From NCBI GenBank assembly GCA_964469735.1, contig CAYXYS010000010.1, positions 1 to 15,750 of the forward strand: a stretch of DNA of 15,750 bases, in the 5' to 3' direction. This document shows, piece by piece, positions 1-7,156 of the stretch. How positions within the stretch are numbered: position 1 is the first letter of the stretch; each line of letters starts with the position of its first letter. Position numbers and translations under genes: made by a program. The notes under the pieces were generated by a model, which saw only the letters and a list, made by a program, of their open reading frames with translations, was not told the origin of the DNA and searched no databases. This stretch comes from JACOYH01 sp964469735 (lineage in GTDB: Bacteria > Patescibacteriota > Minisyncoccia > Minisyncoccales > MHMH01).

Positions 1-1
1 C

Positions 2-61
2 GTTGAAGAAGAACTAAAGGTCGGCAATTACAAATTGTGGGTTGGAATTAAAAAAATCTAA
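2..61 (+). CDS. C-terminal tail of an unidentified protein (partial)
   Basis: An open frame enters from the left edge and ends at TAA (59-61). Only 19 residues are visible, ending LWVGIKKI. The alternating hydrophobic and polar residues suggest a terminal beta strand or hairpin. The stop lies 4 bases before the ATG of the next gene, in keeping with an operon. The tail is too short to assign to any family, and the frame itself is supported only by its position and its tight spacing to the next gene. Confidence 0.45.
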   Translation, partial: VEEELKVGNYKLWVGIKKI

Positions 62-65
62 TTAT

Positions 66-449
66 ATGGCTTTATTCGGATTCGGAAAAAGACCTTCTCT
101 CCCACCTTCAAGGCCGGCGCCCAAAGCCCCTCCAAAGCCCGCTGAAAAGCCAAAAGGCCTTTTCGGCGAAAAGAGCTACCAAACTTTCGGTAGCCTGAAA
201 CAGTTTGCCAGAAAGGCCCCTTATGAGGCGGCTCCCAAATACGGGAAAAAGTTTAGCAAGCAAGAAAGGATGGGGTTGGTGGATACTTTAAAAAAATACA
301 GCGGAAGTTCTTACGGCCTTTCCAAGCAAAAATTCGATACTGCTTTAAAGAAGATGCAAAAGGAGAAGATGTATACCAAAGACTACAAGGTAAAAAAAGA
401 ACTGGATCAAAAGATTAAGATGCTGGAAAAGTGGAAACAGGGGAATTAA
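66..449 (+). CDS. Small lysine- and proline-rich hypothetical protein
   Basis: This encodes 127 residues that I do not recognise. The N-terminus (MALFGFGKRP) leads into a proline-, alanine- and lysine-rich segment at about residues 9-30 that looks disordered. A middle part follows (about 31-65), and then a charged, probably helical C-terminal half (about 66-125) with SKQERMGL and a K/E/M-rich stretch. About 28 of 127 residues are lysine, so the protein is strongly basic. There is no signal peptide or membrane segment. An in-frame TTG start at 42 would overlap the upstream gene; the ATG at 66 is preferred because it gives a compact 4-bp gap, although no Shine-Dalgarno site is visible. recO starts 13 bp downstream, so the two are probably co-transcribed. 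Binding to nucleic acid or ribosomes is possible given the charge, but this is only inference. Confidence 0.75.
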   Translation: MALFGFGKRPSLPPSRPAPKAPPKPAEKPKGLFGEKSYQTFGSLKQFARKAPYEAAPKYGKKFSKQERMGLVDTLKKYSGSSYGLSKQKFDTALKKMQKEKMYTKDYKVKKELDQKIKMLEKWKQGN

Positions 450-462
450 ATGCTTTCAATAA

Positions 463-1185
463 ATGGTTGTTCATTACAGGTCCAAGGGCCTGGTCATCGG
501 AAAGATTGACCGGGGAGAAGCGGACCAGATTTTTAAAATATATACGAGGGATTTCGGCAAGCTGAGCGTTTTAGGGAGGGCTGTCAGAAAAACAAAGTCC
601 AAGCTTAGAGGAGGCGCCGATTTTTTGTATTTTTCAGACATAGAGTTCATACAAGGCAGGGCGCAAAAGACCCTGACAGATGCCGGCTTAATAGAAAGTT
701 TTCCCGGCCTAAGAGAGGATTTTGAAAAAATGAAAGTTGCTTACAGCATGGCTGAAATTCTGGATAAGCTGACCGGATTTGAAGAAAAAGACGAAAGAAT
801 ATGGAAGCTGGCTAAAGAATCTTTTTTAGAGCTGGAAAAAGCCGGAAAAGGAAAGGCCGGACTGCTCTATTATTATTTTCTTTGGAATTTCTTTTCCTTG
901 CTCGGTTATCTTCCCGAGCTCTACAATTGTTCCATTTGCGCAAAAAAAATGGCTCCCAGCTTCCTTTACTTTAGTTCTTTAGATGGAGGGCTGATTTGCA
1001 GAAAGTGTTTTGGCAAAGCCCGGGGCGCTTTCCAAATCGATCAAGATTTGATAAAAACTTTGAGGGTCATAGTTGGCAAGGACTGGAAAGTCGTTTCCAG
1101 ATTGAAGACCGCCCCTCATTTAAAAAAATCATTAAAAGAAATTTCCCAGGATTATCTGGATGAAATCATCAAAAAACTGATATAA
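463..1185 (+). CDS. recO: DNA repair protein RecO
   Basis: RecO is a recombination mediator in the RecFOR pathway: it binds SSB-coated single-stranded DNA, helps load RecA, and anneals complementary strands. The protein has 240 residues, the usual length for the family. The N-terminal part (about 1-80) fits the RecO OB fold, with the typical opening YRSKGLVIGK, a turnover-type GEADQIFKIYTRDFGKL segment and GRAVRK. The helical middle is followed by a zinc-binding site with two CxxC pairs, C156/C159 and C179/C182, as in many bacterial RecO proteins. The start is the ATG at 463, 13 bp after the preceding stop; an ATG at 450 is in another frame and soon closes. The gene ends 7 bp before the following membrane-protein gene. 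Identification is by overall pattern plus the zinc site and is fairly secure. Confidence 0.9.
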   Translation: MVVHYRSKGLVIGKIDRGEADQIFKIYTRDFGKLSVLGRAVRKTKSKLRGGADFLYFSDIEFIQGRAQKTLTDAGLIESFPGLREDFEKMKVAYSMAEILDKLTGFEEKDERIWKLAKESFLELEKAGKGKAGLLYYYFLWNFFSLLGYLPELYNCSICAKKMAPSFLYFSSLDGGLICRKCFGKARGAFQIDQDLIKTLRVIVGKDWKVVSRLKTAPHLKKSLKEISQDYLDEIIKKLI

Positions 1186-1193
1186 TAAAAATA
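1178..1193 (+). promoter_or_regulatory. Possible extended -10 promoter giving a leaderless transcript
   Basis: TGATATAAT at 1178-1186 is a perfect extended -10 element (TG, one base, TATAAT). It overlaps the last codons of recO. The hexamer ends 6 bases before the ATG at 1193, so a start site 7 bases downstream would fall on the A of the start codon. No good -35 box is seen at 16-18 bp, which extended -10 promoters can tolerate. The region is AT-rich and the TATAAT includes the recO stop context, so chance is possible. Confidence 0.35.
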
Positions 1194-2839
1194 TGAGAAA
1201 TAAAATAATTTTAATCGTTATTGTCTTAGCCGTTATCTTGGGAGCGGCCGCTTTTTGGTACTACCAAAAAAATACTTACTCCAAAGAAGTTCTTAAGTTG
1301 GAAATACTGGGAGCCGATCAGGCCAATCTTTTAGAAGAAATAGAATACACAGTTAAGTATAAGAATAACGGCAACGTTCGGCTGGAAGAGCCGATACTTA
1401 TTTTCGAATTCCCCGAATATTCGGTTCCCTCCGACGGCGGATCCTTGAGAAAAGAAATGGTGCTTCAGGATATTTATCCGGGCCAAGAGGAGACCTTTCA
1501 TTTCCGAGTCCGTTTAGTTGGCAGCGCGGGAGAGCTCAAAAAAGCTAAGGCTTGGTTGAGCTACAAGCCGAAAAATCTCAACGCCAGATACGAATCAGAA
1601 ACTTCTTTTACGACAAAAATAGGAACTGTTCCTTTAACCTTAGACTTGGACCTTCCCTCGAGAATTGAATCGGGAAAGGAGTTAAGTTTTAATCTTAATT
1701 ATTTCTCCAACGTTGATTACCCGATTTCCAATTTAGCCATAAAGATGGAATACCCCTCGGATTTCGAGTTTCAGTCTGCCTCTCCCGAGCCGTTGGATTC
1801 TTCTGAGTGGGATATAGGGCTTTTAAACAAGGCCGAAGGAGGAAGAGTGGAAATAAAAGGAACCATCATGGGTCAAATTGAGGAAGAAAAAATGTTTAAG
1901 GCCCAGCTGGGAAGTTGGCAGGACGGCAACTTTGTTTTACTTAAAGAATCCATTCGGGCGGTCAGAATAGTAACGCCCTCGCTTTATATTTCTCAGCAGA
2001 TTAACGGCAGTCCCCAGTACGTGGCCAATCCCGGAGATACTTTGCATTACGAGATTATCTTTAAAAATATCGGAAGCGAAGTTTTCAATAATCTATTTTT
2101 AGTGGCCAGGTTGGAAGGCGCAGCCTTTAATTTCGAAACCATCAGAGCTCCCTTGGGAGAATTCGAGAGGGGAGACAATTCCATAGTTTTCGACTGGAGA
2201 AGGGTTCCCGACCTGCAGTTCTTAGATGCCCAAGAAGAAGGAAAAGTGGAATTTTGGATTGACCTAAAAGAAGATTTTGGAGCCCAAAACAAGAATCCCG
2301 TTATTAAAAACAACGTTTATCTAAGCCAAGCCAGGCAGGAGTTTACCAATAAAGTTAACACTCTCGTGGAGATAGACCAAAAAGGATATTTCGTTGACGA
2401 AATATTCGGCAATTCTGGACCGATTCCTCCCGAAGTCGGCCAAACCGTCACTTACACGATTACCTGGCAGGCCAAAAACTATTATAGCGATGTGGATAAT
2501 ATGCAAGTAAGCGCTACTCTCGGTAGGAATGTATCTTTAACCGGAAGGATTTTTCCTGAAGGGACCAATTTGACTTACGATTCCGTATCCAGAGAAGTAG
2601 TCTGGAAGCTGGATAATCTGGATGCCGGTAAAGGAGTAACGGGAGCGGGTCCCAATGTTTCCTTCCAGGTTCGTTTCTCTCCCGATTCTTTTCAGGCAGG
2701 AACTGTCCCCGAAATAATAGGGACGGCTAAAATAACCGGCGAAGATCAGTTTACTGGCCTTACCGTAGAAGGAACAGATGAGGCGATTAATACCGCCTTG
2801 CCTGACGATGATTCGGTTTCCGATGGCACGGTCAAATAA
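1193..2839 (+). CDS. Membrane-anchored protein with four Ig-like (DUF11/CARDB-type) repeats
   Basis: This encodes 548 residues. A hydrophobic segment at residues 5-23 behind a short basic start (MRNK) is a signal anchor or signal peptide with no clear cleavage site or lipobox. The remainder should lie outside the membrane. It carries four related beta-rich units, each opening with a pattern such as GDTLHYEIIFKNIG and followed by a hydrophobic strand: roughly residues 35-142, 146-258, 262-395 and 400-530. The repeat openings are at 48-60, 161-173, 281-293 and 416-428. This pattern fits extracellular Ig-like domains of the DUF11/CARDB type, found in surface and adhesion proteins; it is not an enzyme signature. 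The C-terminus is acidic (LPDDDSVSDG) with no LPXTG sorting motif or second membrane segment. It sits between recO and glyS and may have its own promoter. The exact function is unknown. Confidence 0.8.
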   Translation: MRNKIILIVIVLAVILGAAAFWYYQKNTYSKEVLKLEILGADQANLLEEIEYTVKYKNNGNVRLEEPILIFEFPEYSVPSDGGSLRKEMVLQDIYPGQEETFHFRVRLVGSAGELKKAKAWLSYKPKNLNARYESETSFTTKIGTVPLTLDLDLPSRIESGKELSFNLNYFSNVDYPISNLAIKMEYPSDFEFQSASPEPLDSSEWDIGLLNKAEGGRVEIKGTIMGQIEEEKMFKAQLGSWQDGNFVLLKESIRAVRIVTPSLYISQQINGSPQYVANPGDTLHYEIIFKNIGSEVFNNLFLVARLEGAAFNFETIRAPLGEFERGDNSIVFDWRRVPDLQFLDAQEEGKVEFWIDLKEDFGAQNKNPVIKNNVYLSQARQEFTNKVNTLVEIDQKGYFVDEIFGNSGPIPPEVGQTVTYTITWQAKNYYSDVDNMQVSATLGRNVSLTGRIFPEGTNLTYDSVSREVVWKLDNLDAGKGVTGAGPNVSFQVRFSPDSFQAGTVPEIIGTAKITGEDQFTGLTVEGTDEAINTALPDDDSVSDGTVK

Positions 2840-2853
2840 CTTAATTGCATTTT

Positions 2854-4182
2854 ATGGATAATATGATGAATAAAATTGTTTCGCTCGCAAAAAGAAGAGG
2901 CTTTGTTTTTCCTTCCTCCGAGATTTACGGAGGATTTGGTTCCTGCTATGACTTTGGTCCTTTGGGAACTGAAATGAAAAACAACGTCAAGGAAGCTTGG
3001 AGAAAAGAAATGACCAGGAACCAGGAGAATGTCGTCCCTCTGGATTCGGCTATTCTCATGTCTCCGAAAATTTGGCAGGCTTCCGGACACCTGACAGCCG
3101 GTTTTGCCGATGAGCTTGTTGAGTGCAAAAAGTGCCACCGGCGCTTCAGGAAGGATTTTATTGATGGAGACAAGTGTCCAGATTGCGGCGGAGAGCTGAC
3201 CGAGCCGAAAAAATTCAACTTAATGATGAAAACTTTTATAGGCCCAGTTCAGGAAGATGGCTCTGAAGCTTATCTGAGAGCGGAAACATGCCAGGGAATA
3301 TACGTAAACTTCAATAATATTCTCAATTCAATGCGGTTGAAAATTCCCTTTGGCGTAGCTCAGATAGGGAAGGCTTTTAGAAATGAAATCACCCCGGGAA
3401 ATTTCATTTACCGGACTAGGGAATTCGAGCAGATGGAGATGCAATGGTTTTGTCGTCCCGAGACTGCAGATAAGTTTTTTGAATACTGGCTGAAGGCCAG
3501 GCTGAAATGGTATTATTCGCTAGGAATCAAGAAGGAGAATATAAGGATCAAGAAGGTTCCTAAAAACGAGCTGGCTCATTACGCCAGAAAGGCGGTGGAC
3601 ATAGAATACAGGTTTCCTTTCGGCTGGCAGGAAATAGAAGGAGTCCATAACAGGGGAGATTGGGATCTTTCCAACCATACCAAGAATTCCAAACAAGATC
3701 TTCGGTACTATGACGAAGAAAAGAAAGAAAAATACTTCCCTTATATAATAGAAACCTCAGTAGGGGCTGACCGGTCTTTTTTGGCTTTCCTAATCGATTC
3801 ATATTGTGAAGTTAGGGGAGGTCGAACTAAGACTACCGAGTCCGCCAAAGAGGAAGAAGTGATGCTCAAGCTCCACAAGTCTCTGGCTCCAGTTAAAGTA
3901 GCCGTTCTTCCTTTGGTTAAAAACAAGCCCGAACTTGTTAAAAAGGCCAAAGAAATATTCCAGATGATAAAGCCCGAATTTTCCACTCAATACGACGAGA
4001 TTGGCTCGATTGGCAGGAGGTACAGAAGGCAGGACGAAATAGGGACTTTATTCGCCGTTACGGTTGACTTTGATACTCTTGAAAATGACGACGTCACCCT
4101 CCGTGATCGCGACACAATGAAGCAAGAAAGAGTGAAGGTGACAGATTTGCTTTCGGTAATAAAGGAAAAGCTTAATGTTTAA
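2854..4182 (+). CDS. glyS: Glycyl-tRNA synthetase, alpha2 homodimer type
   Basis: This enzyme charges tRNA-Gly with glycine using ATP in the cytoplasm. The 442-residue protein is the single-chain class II type rather than the separate GlyQ/GlyS type. Visible features (numbered from the ATG at 2854) are the N-terminal signature SSEIYGGFGSCYDFGPLG, a zinc ribbon with C91/C94 and C108/C111, the RAETCQGIYVNFNN substrate-pocket segment, motif 2 (FRNEITPG at about 175-182 and REFEQMEM at 189-196), and motif 3 GADRSFLAFL at about 304. The anticodon-binding domain begins near VAVLPLVKNK and ends with DEIGTLFAVTVD and VTLRDRDT. The gene lies 14 bp after the repeat protein. A TTG nine bases upstream (2845) is in frame, but the ATG at 2854 fits the family N-terminus better; ATGs at 2863 and 2866 are alternatives. 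Its stop overlaps the next gene by 8 bp. Confidence 0.95.
   Translation: MDNMMNKIVSLAKRRGFVFPSSEIYGGFGSCYDFGPLGTEMKNNVKEAWRKEMTRNQENVVPLDSAILMSPKIWQASGHLTAGFADELVECKKCHRRFRKDFIDGDKCPDCGGELTEPKKFNLMMKTFIGPVQEDGSEAYLRAETCQGIYVNFNNILNSMRLKIPFGVAQIGKAFRNEITPGNFIYRTREFEQMEMQWFCRPETADKFFEYWLKARLKWYYSLGIKKENIRIKKVPKNELAHYARKAVDIEYRFPFGWQEIEGVHNRGDWDLSNHTKNSKQDLRYYDEEKKEKYFPYIIETSVGADRSFLAFLIDSYCEVRGGRTKTTESAKEEEVMLKLHKSLAPVKVAVLPLVKNKPELVKKAKEIFQMIKPEFSTQYDEIGSIGRRYRRQDEIGTLFAVTVDFDTLENDDVTLRDRDTMKQERVKVTDLLSVIKEKLNV
4162..4166 (+). promoter_or_regulatory. Ribosome binding site of the M16 peptidase gene
   Basis: AAGGA lies 8 bases before the ATG at 4175, inside the end of glyS. It is the best Shine-Dalgarno site in the window and supports this start, which overlaps the glyS stop. 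Confidence 0.5.
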
Positions 4183-5440
4183 AAAAACGACCCTAAGCAA
4201 CGGATTAAGAATTATTACCGTTCCCCAAAAGAGCACCCAAGCGGTGACTGTTTTGGTTTTGGTCGGCACCGGCTCCAAGTATGAAACCAAGGAAATCAAC
4301 GGAATATCCCATTTTTTGGAGCATATGTTCTTTAAGGGGACAAAGAATATGCCAGATAAGCTGGAGATTGCCGAAACATTGGATAAGGTGGGAGGGATAT
4401 ATAACGCTTTTACGGGAGAAGAATATACGGGATATTATGCCAAGACGGCTTTTTCTAAATTCGATTTGGCCTTAAAATGGGTTTCTGACATTTACTTAAA
4501 CAGTTTGCTTCCGGAAAAAGAAGTAAAAAGGGAAAGAGGGGTGATAATAGAAGAAATCAACATGCTTTACGACAATCCCATGTCGCGGATCGGATTATTA
4601 TGGAATCGCCTGCTTTATGGCGATCAGCCGGCAGGATGGGATATTGCGGGCACCAAGGAAACGGTTTCATCCATCACCAGAAAAGACCTTTTCGAATACA
4701 TGAAAAGGCAGTATACGGCTCCCAATACAATTGTTTGCGTGGCGGGAAGGATTGAAGAGGAGGACGCAATCGGAAAAGTGAAAAGATATTTTACCGGCAT
4801 GAAAAGCTTTGATCCCAAAGAAAAAGCCAAAGTGGTTGAAGACCAGAAAAAACCGGCCAGCCTGATTGATTACAGGGAAACAGACCAAACCCATTTATGT
4901 TTGGGGGTTAGAGGATACAACGTTCTTCATCCCAAAAAGTATGCCCAGGATATTTTGACTGTTTTACTGGGGGGAATGATGAGCTCCAGGCTTTTTATGG
5001 AAGTGAGGGAAAAATTGGGCTTGGCCTATTACATTAAAACCGAAAGCGAGTGCAATCCCGATACCGGATTTCTTGTTACTCAGGCCGGAGTGGAAAACGG
5101 CAATGCCCAGAAAGCTGTTTCCACCATATTAAAGGAATACCGAAAAATATCCCGAAAGAAAGTTCCGGCTGAAGAACTTAAAAAGGCGAAGGAATACATA
5201 AAAGGAAAAATGGCCTTATCCCTTGAGTCTTCGGATGAGCTGGCCGCTTTCTACGGCATTCATGAATTGCTGGAAAAAAGGATTTTAACCCCCAAAGAGG
5301 TTTATGCTAAAATTGATAAGGTAACAAGTCGGGACGTTTTGGCTGTAGCCAAGGACGTTTTCAAGCCCGAAGGCTTGAATTTGGCTCTGGTCGGACCTCA
5401 TAAAAACCGCAAAACCTTCGATAAATTATTGAAATTATGA
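4175..5440 (+). CDS. M16 family zinc metallopeptidase (processing peptidase-like)
   Basis: This is a 421-residue single-chain insulinase/pitrilysin-family protease of the size of bacterial M16B (mitochondrial processing peptidase-like) proteins. The inverted zinc motif HFLEH is at residues 46-50 within GISHFLEHMFFKGT, and the third zinc ligand is the glutamate at about 127 in GVIIEEINM, 76 residues later as the family requires. The C-terminal half-barrel has the substrate-binding Arg/Tyr region at about 272-286 (SRLFMEVREKLGLAYY). All catalytic residues are present, so the protein should be active by itself or as a homodimer. There is no signal peptide, so it is probably cytoplasmic. It overlaps glyS by 8 bp and the downstream gene by 4 bp (ATGA), implying translational coupling. 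The natural substrate is unknown; peptide clearance is an inference. Confidence 0.92.
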   Translation: MFKKTTLSNGLRIITVPQKSTQAVTVLVLVGTGSKYETKEINGISHFLEHMFFKGTKNMPDKLEIAETLDKVGGIYNAFTGEEYTGYYAKTAFSKFDLALKWVSDIYLNSLLPEKEVKRERGVIIEEINMLYDNPMSRIGLLWNRLLYGDQPAGWDIAGTKETVSSITRKDLFEYMKRQYTAPNTIVCVAGRIEEEDAIGKVKRYFTGMKSFDPKEKAKVVEDQKKPASLIDYRETDQTHLCLGVRGYNVLHPKKYAQDILTVLLGGMMSSRLFMEVREKLGLAYYIKTESECNPDTGFLVTQAGVENGNAQKAVSTILKEYRKISRKKVPAEELKKAKEYIKGKMALSLESSDELAAFYGIHELLEKRILTPKEVYAKIDKVTSRDVLAVAKDVFKPEGLNLALVGPHKNRKTFDKLLKL

Positions 5441-6462
5441 CGGAAAACAAGCTTTTAGACATATCTTGGTCGTCGATTCTGAAAATCGCCGTTGCCGGAG
5501 TAACTTTTTACATGCTTTATTTGGTAAGAGATGTTTTGATTTGGGTTATTTTCGCCGTTATTATTTCCGTTTTATTCAATCCGGCCATAGATTTTCTCAG
5601 AAGGTTTATTCCCAGGGTGGTAGCAACAGTCTTAGTTTATGTTTCCGTGTTCAGTATTATCGGAGTGATGATTTATCTCATAACCCCGCTATTCTTCAGC
5701 GAAATACAGCAGTTTTCCCAGGCTTTTCCGGAGTATTTTGAAAGGATTTCCCCTCCCTTAAAGAATTTGGGAATAGAGGCTTTTGAAAGCTTCGACTCTT
5801 TTACCGGAGCAATAGAAGAAAGTCTGACTAAGATATCTTCCAATATATTTACGGCAATCGGAGCCATATTCGGCGGGCTTTTTTCCACCATCACCATCAT
5901 ATCTATCGCTCTATTTCTTTCTTTGGAGGAAAAGGGGCTGGAAAGGATAATAAAGGTTCTTACTCCCAAAAGATATGAAGCTGTGGTTTTAAGCTTGTGG
6001 GGAAAAAGCCAAAAGAAAGTCAGCGGCTGGTTCGGAGCCAGGATACTCGCCTCGGTTTTCGTTGCCGCCATGACTTTTGTTACTTGCTATGTTCTTAATA
6101 TTGATTACGCTGTTTCCTTCGCCTTGTTTTCGGGAGTCTTCAATTTCATACCCTTCATCGGTCCGGTTTTAGCCGCCGTGGCGATCGCTGTCATAGTTGC
6201 AGCCGATTCTTGGCTGAAAGCAGTTTTCTTTCTTATTGCCACAATCCTTATTCAGCAAATAGAAGGCAATATTCTCAGCCCTGTGCTGACAAAAAGGCTT
6301 ATAGGCCTTCCTCCGGCCCTGGTGCTGATATCCGTGATGATAGGAGCTAATCTTTGGGGATTGATGGGAGCTTTACTGGCTATTCCGATTGCCGGGATAC
6401 TTTTTGAATTTTTGCGCGACTTTCTTAAAAAGAAAAAAGAAGAATCAGCGGTAGTTCTATAA
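5437..6462 (+). CDS. AI-2E family (PerM/TqsA-like) membrane transporter
   Basis: This encodes a 341-residue polytopic membrane protein of the UPF0118/AI-2E family. Hydrophobic segments lie at about residues 14-30, 33-50, 61-83, 135-162, 203-255 (probably two helices), 259-278 and 293-325. A soluble loop at about 86-132 follows the third segment. Family hallmarks are FIPFIGP at 237-243 and QIEGNILSP at 274-282, followed by GLPPALVL. Members include putative autoinducer-2 exporters and Na+/H+-type antiporters, so the substrate here cannot be told from sequence. No quorum-sensing synthase is nearby, so autoinducer transport should not be assumed. The ATG overlaps the protease stop as ATGA and no Shine-Dalgarno site is visible, so translation probably relies on coupling. 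The C-terminal tail is lysine-rich (KKKKEES) and likely cytoplasmic. Confidence 0.9.
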   Translation: MTENKLLDISWSSILKIAVAGVTFYMLYLVRDVLIWVIFAVIISVLFNPAIDFLRRFIPRVVATVLVYVSVFSIIGVMIYLITPLFFSEIQQFSQAFPEYFERISPPLKNLGIEAFESFDSFTGAIEESLTKISSNIFTAIGAIFGGLFSTITIISIALFLSLEEKGLERIIKVLTPKRYEAVVLSLWGKSQKKVSGWFGARILASVFVAAMTFVTCYVLNIDYAVSFALFSGVFNFIPFIGPVLAAVAIAVIVAADSWLKAVFFLIATILIQQIEGNILSPVLTKRLIGLPPALVLISVMIGANLWGLMGALLAIPIAGILFEFLRDFLKKKKEESAVVL

Positions 6463-6474
6463 CACTAAAAGCGA

Positions 6475-6486
6475 TATATCGATATA
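6475..6486. repeat. 12-bp perfect palindrome before rsmI
   Basis: TATATCGATATA is a perfect palindrome in the 31-bp gap between the AI-2E gene and rsmI, ending 7 bases before the rsmI ATG. It overlaps a TATAAA (6483-6488) that could act as a -10 box. A 12-bp palindrome is expected a few times in a window of this size, so a function is not implied. Confidence 0.35.
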
Positions 6487-6493
6487 AATCGTT

Positions 6494-7156
6494 ATGAGTA
6501 CTCTATATATTATTGCCACCCCCATTGGCAATTTAGGAGATATAAGCTCGAGAGCTCTCGACGTTTTAAAAAACGTCGATTTAATTTTATGTGAAGACAC
6601 CAGGGAAACTCAAAAACTCCTTTTCCATTACAAAATCAAAACTCCCACCATCAGCTATCATCAGCACTCCCGCTTGGAAAAAGTGGAAAATATAGTTCAA
6701 TTTCTTAAAGACGGAAAAAATCTGGCTTTGGTCTCCGATGCCGGGACTCCCGGGATTTCCGATCCAGGCAACAAGCTCATTGAAAGGCTGGTTGAGAAGG
6801 GACTTCAATCGGTAATAATAGTACCCATACCCGGCCCTAGCGCTTTGGTTGCCGCCGCTTCAATTTCCGGATTTCCAATGGATAGGTTTGTTTTTCTGGG
6901 ATTTCCGCCCGCCAAAAAGAAAAGAAAGAAGTTTTTTGAAGAAGCTGTTTCCGCTCCCCACCCGGTTATTTTTTACGAATCTCCCCATAGGATAATAAAA
7001 TCGCTCAAAGAACTGGGTAAAATAAAAAACAGGGAAGTAGTAGTTTGCAGGGAGCTTACTAAAAAGTTTGAAACCGTCTATAGAGGAAAAATAAAAGAGG
7101 TTATAGGGAAAATTAACCCCAAAGGAGAGTTTGTGGTTGTAGTAAAAAATAAATAG
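6494..7156 (+). CDS. rsmI: 16S rRNA 2'-O-ribose C1402 methyltransferase RsmI (short form)
   Basis: RsmI uses S-adenosylmethionine to methylate the 2'-O of C1402 in the decoding centre of 16S rRNA. The sequence shows the tetrapyrrole-methylase-like fold with all family motifs: TPIGNLGD (9-16), EDTR (34-37), SDAGTPGISDPG (81-92), PGPSA (113-117), FYESPHR (160-166), CRELTKKFE (185-193) and KGEFV (210-214). At 220 residues it ends directly after the methylase domain; E. coli RsmI is about 286 residues, so the usual C-terminal helix-turn-helix-like extension is missing. The stop is clean with no sign of a frameshift, since no continuation is seen downstream where a convergent gene occupies the opposite strand. 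The start is the ATG at 6494, placing TPIGNLGD at the usual distance. No Shine-Dalgarno site is seen. Its last 44 bp overlap the 3' end of the leftward gene. Confidence 0.95.
   Translation: MSTLYIIATPIGNLGDISSRALDVLKNVDLILCEDTRETQKLLFHYKIKTPTISYHQHSRLEKVENIVQFLKDGKNLALVSDAGTPGISDPGNKLIERLVEKGLQSVIIVPIPGPSALVAAASISGFPMDRFVFLGFPPAKKKRKKFFEEAVSAPHPVIFYESPHRIIKSLKELGKIKNREVVVCRELTKKFETVYRGKIKEVIGKINPKGEFVVVVKNK
6548..6561. repeat. 14-bp perfect palindrome in the start of rsmI
   Basis: TCGAGAGCTCTCGA reads the same on both strands. It covers rsmI codons about 19-23 and shares its last 4 bases with the next, longer inverted repeat. Confidence 0.5.
6558..6579. repeat. 22-bp inverted repeat (10-bp arms) in the start of rsmI
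   Basis: The arms TCGACGTTTT and AAAACGTCGA flank a 2-base AA spacer. The repeat encodes the LDVLKNVD part of the protein, a region conserved in the family, so codon choice as well as chance may have produced it. It overlaps the preceding 14-bp palindrome, so in RNA the two hairpins would be mutually exclusive. Confidence 0.55.

Noticed and set aside
42..65. TTG start extending the first small protein by 8 residues
   Set aside because: It would overlap the end of the upstream frame and has no ribosome binding site; the ATG at 66 is simpler.
2845..2853. TTG start three codons before the glyS ATG
   Set aside because: The ATG at 2854 already gives the expected N-terminus and nothing favours the TTG.
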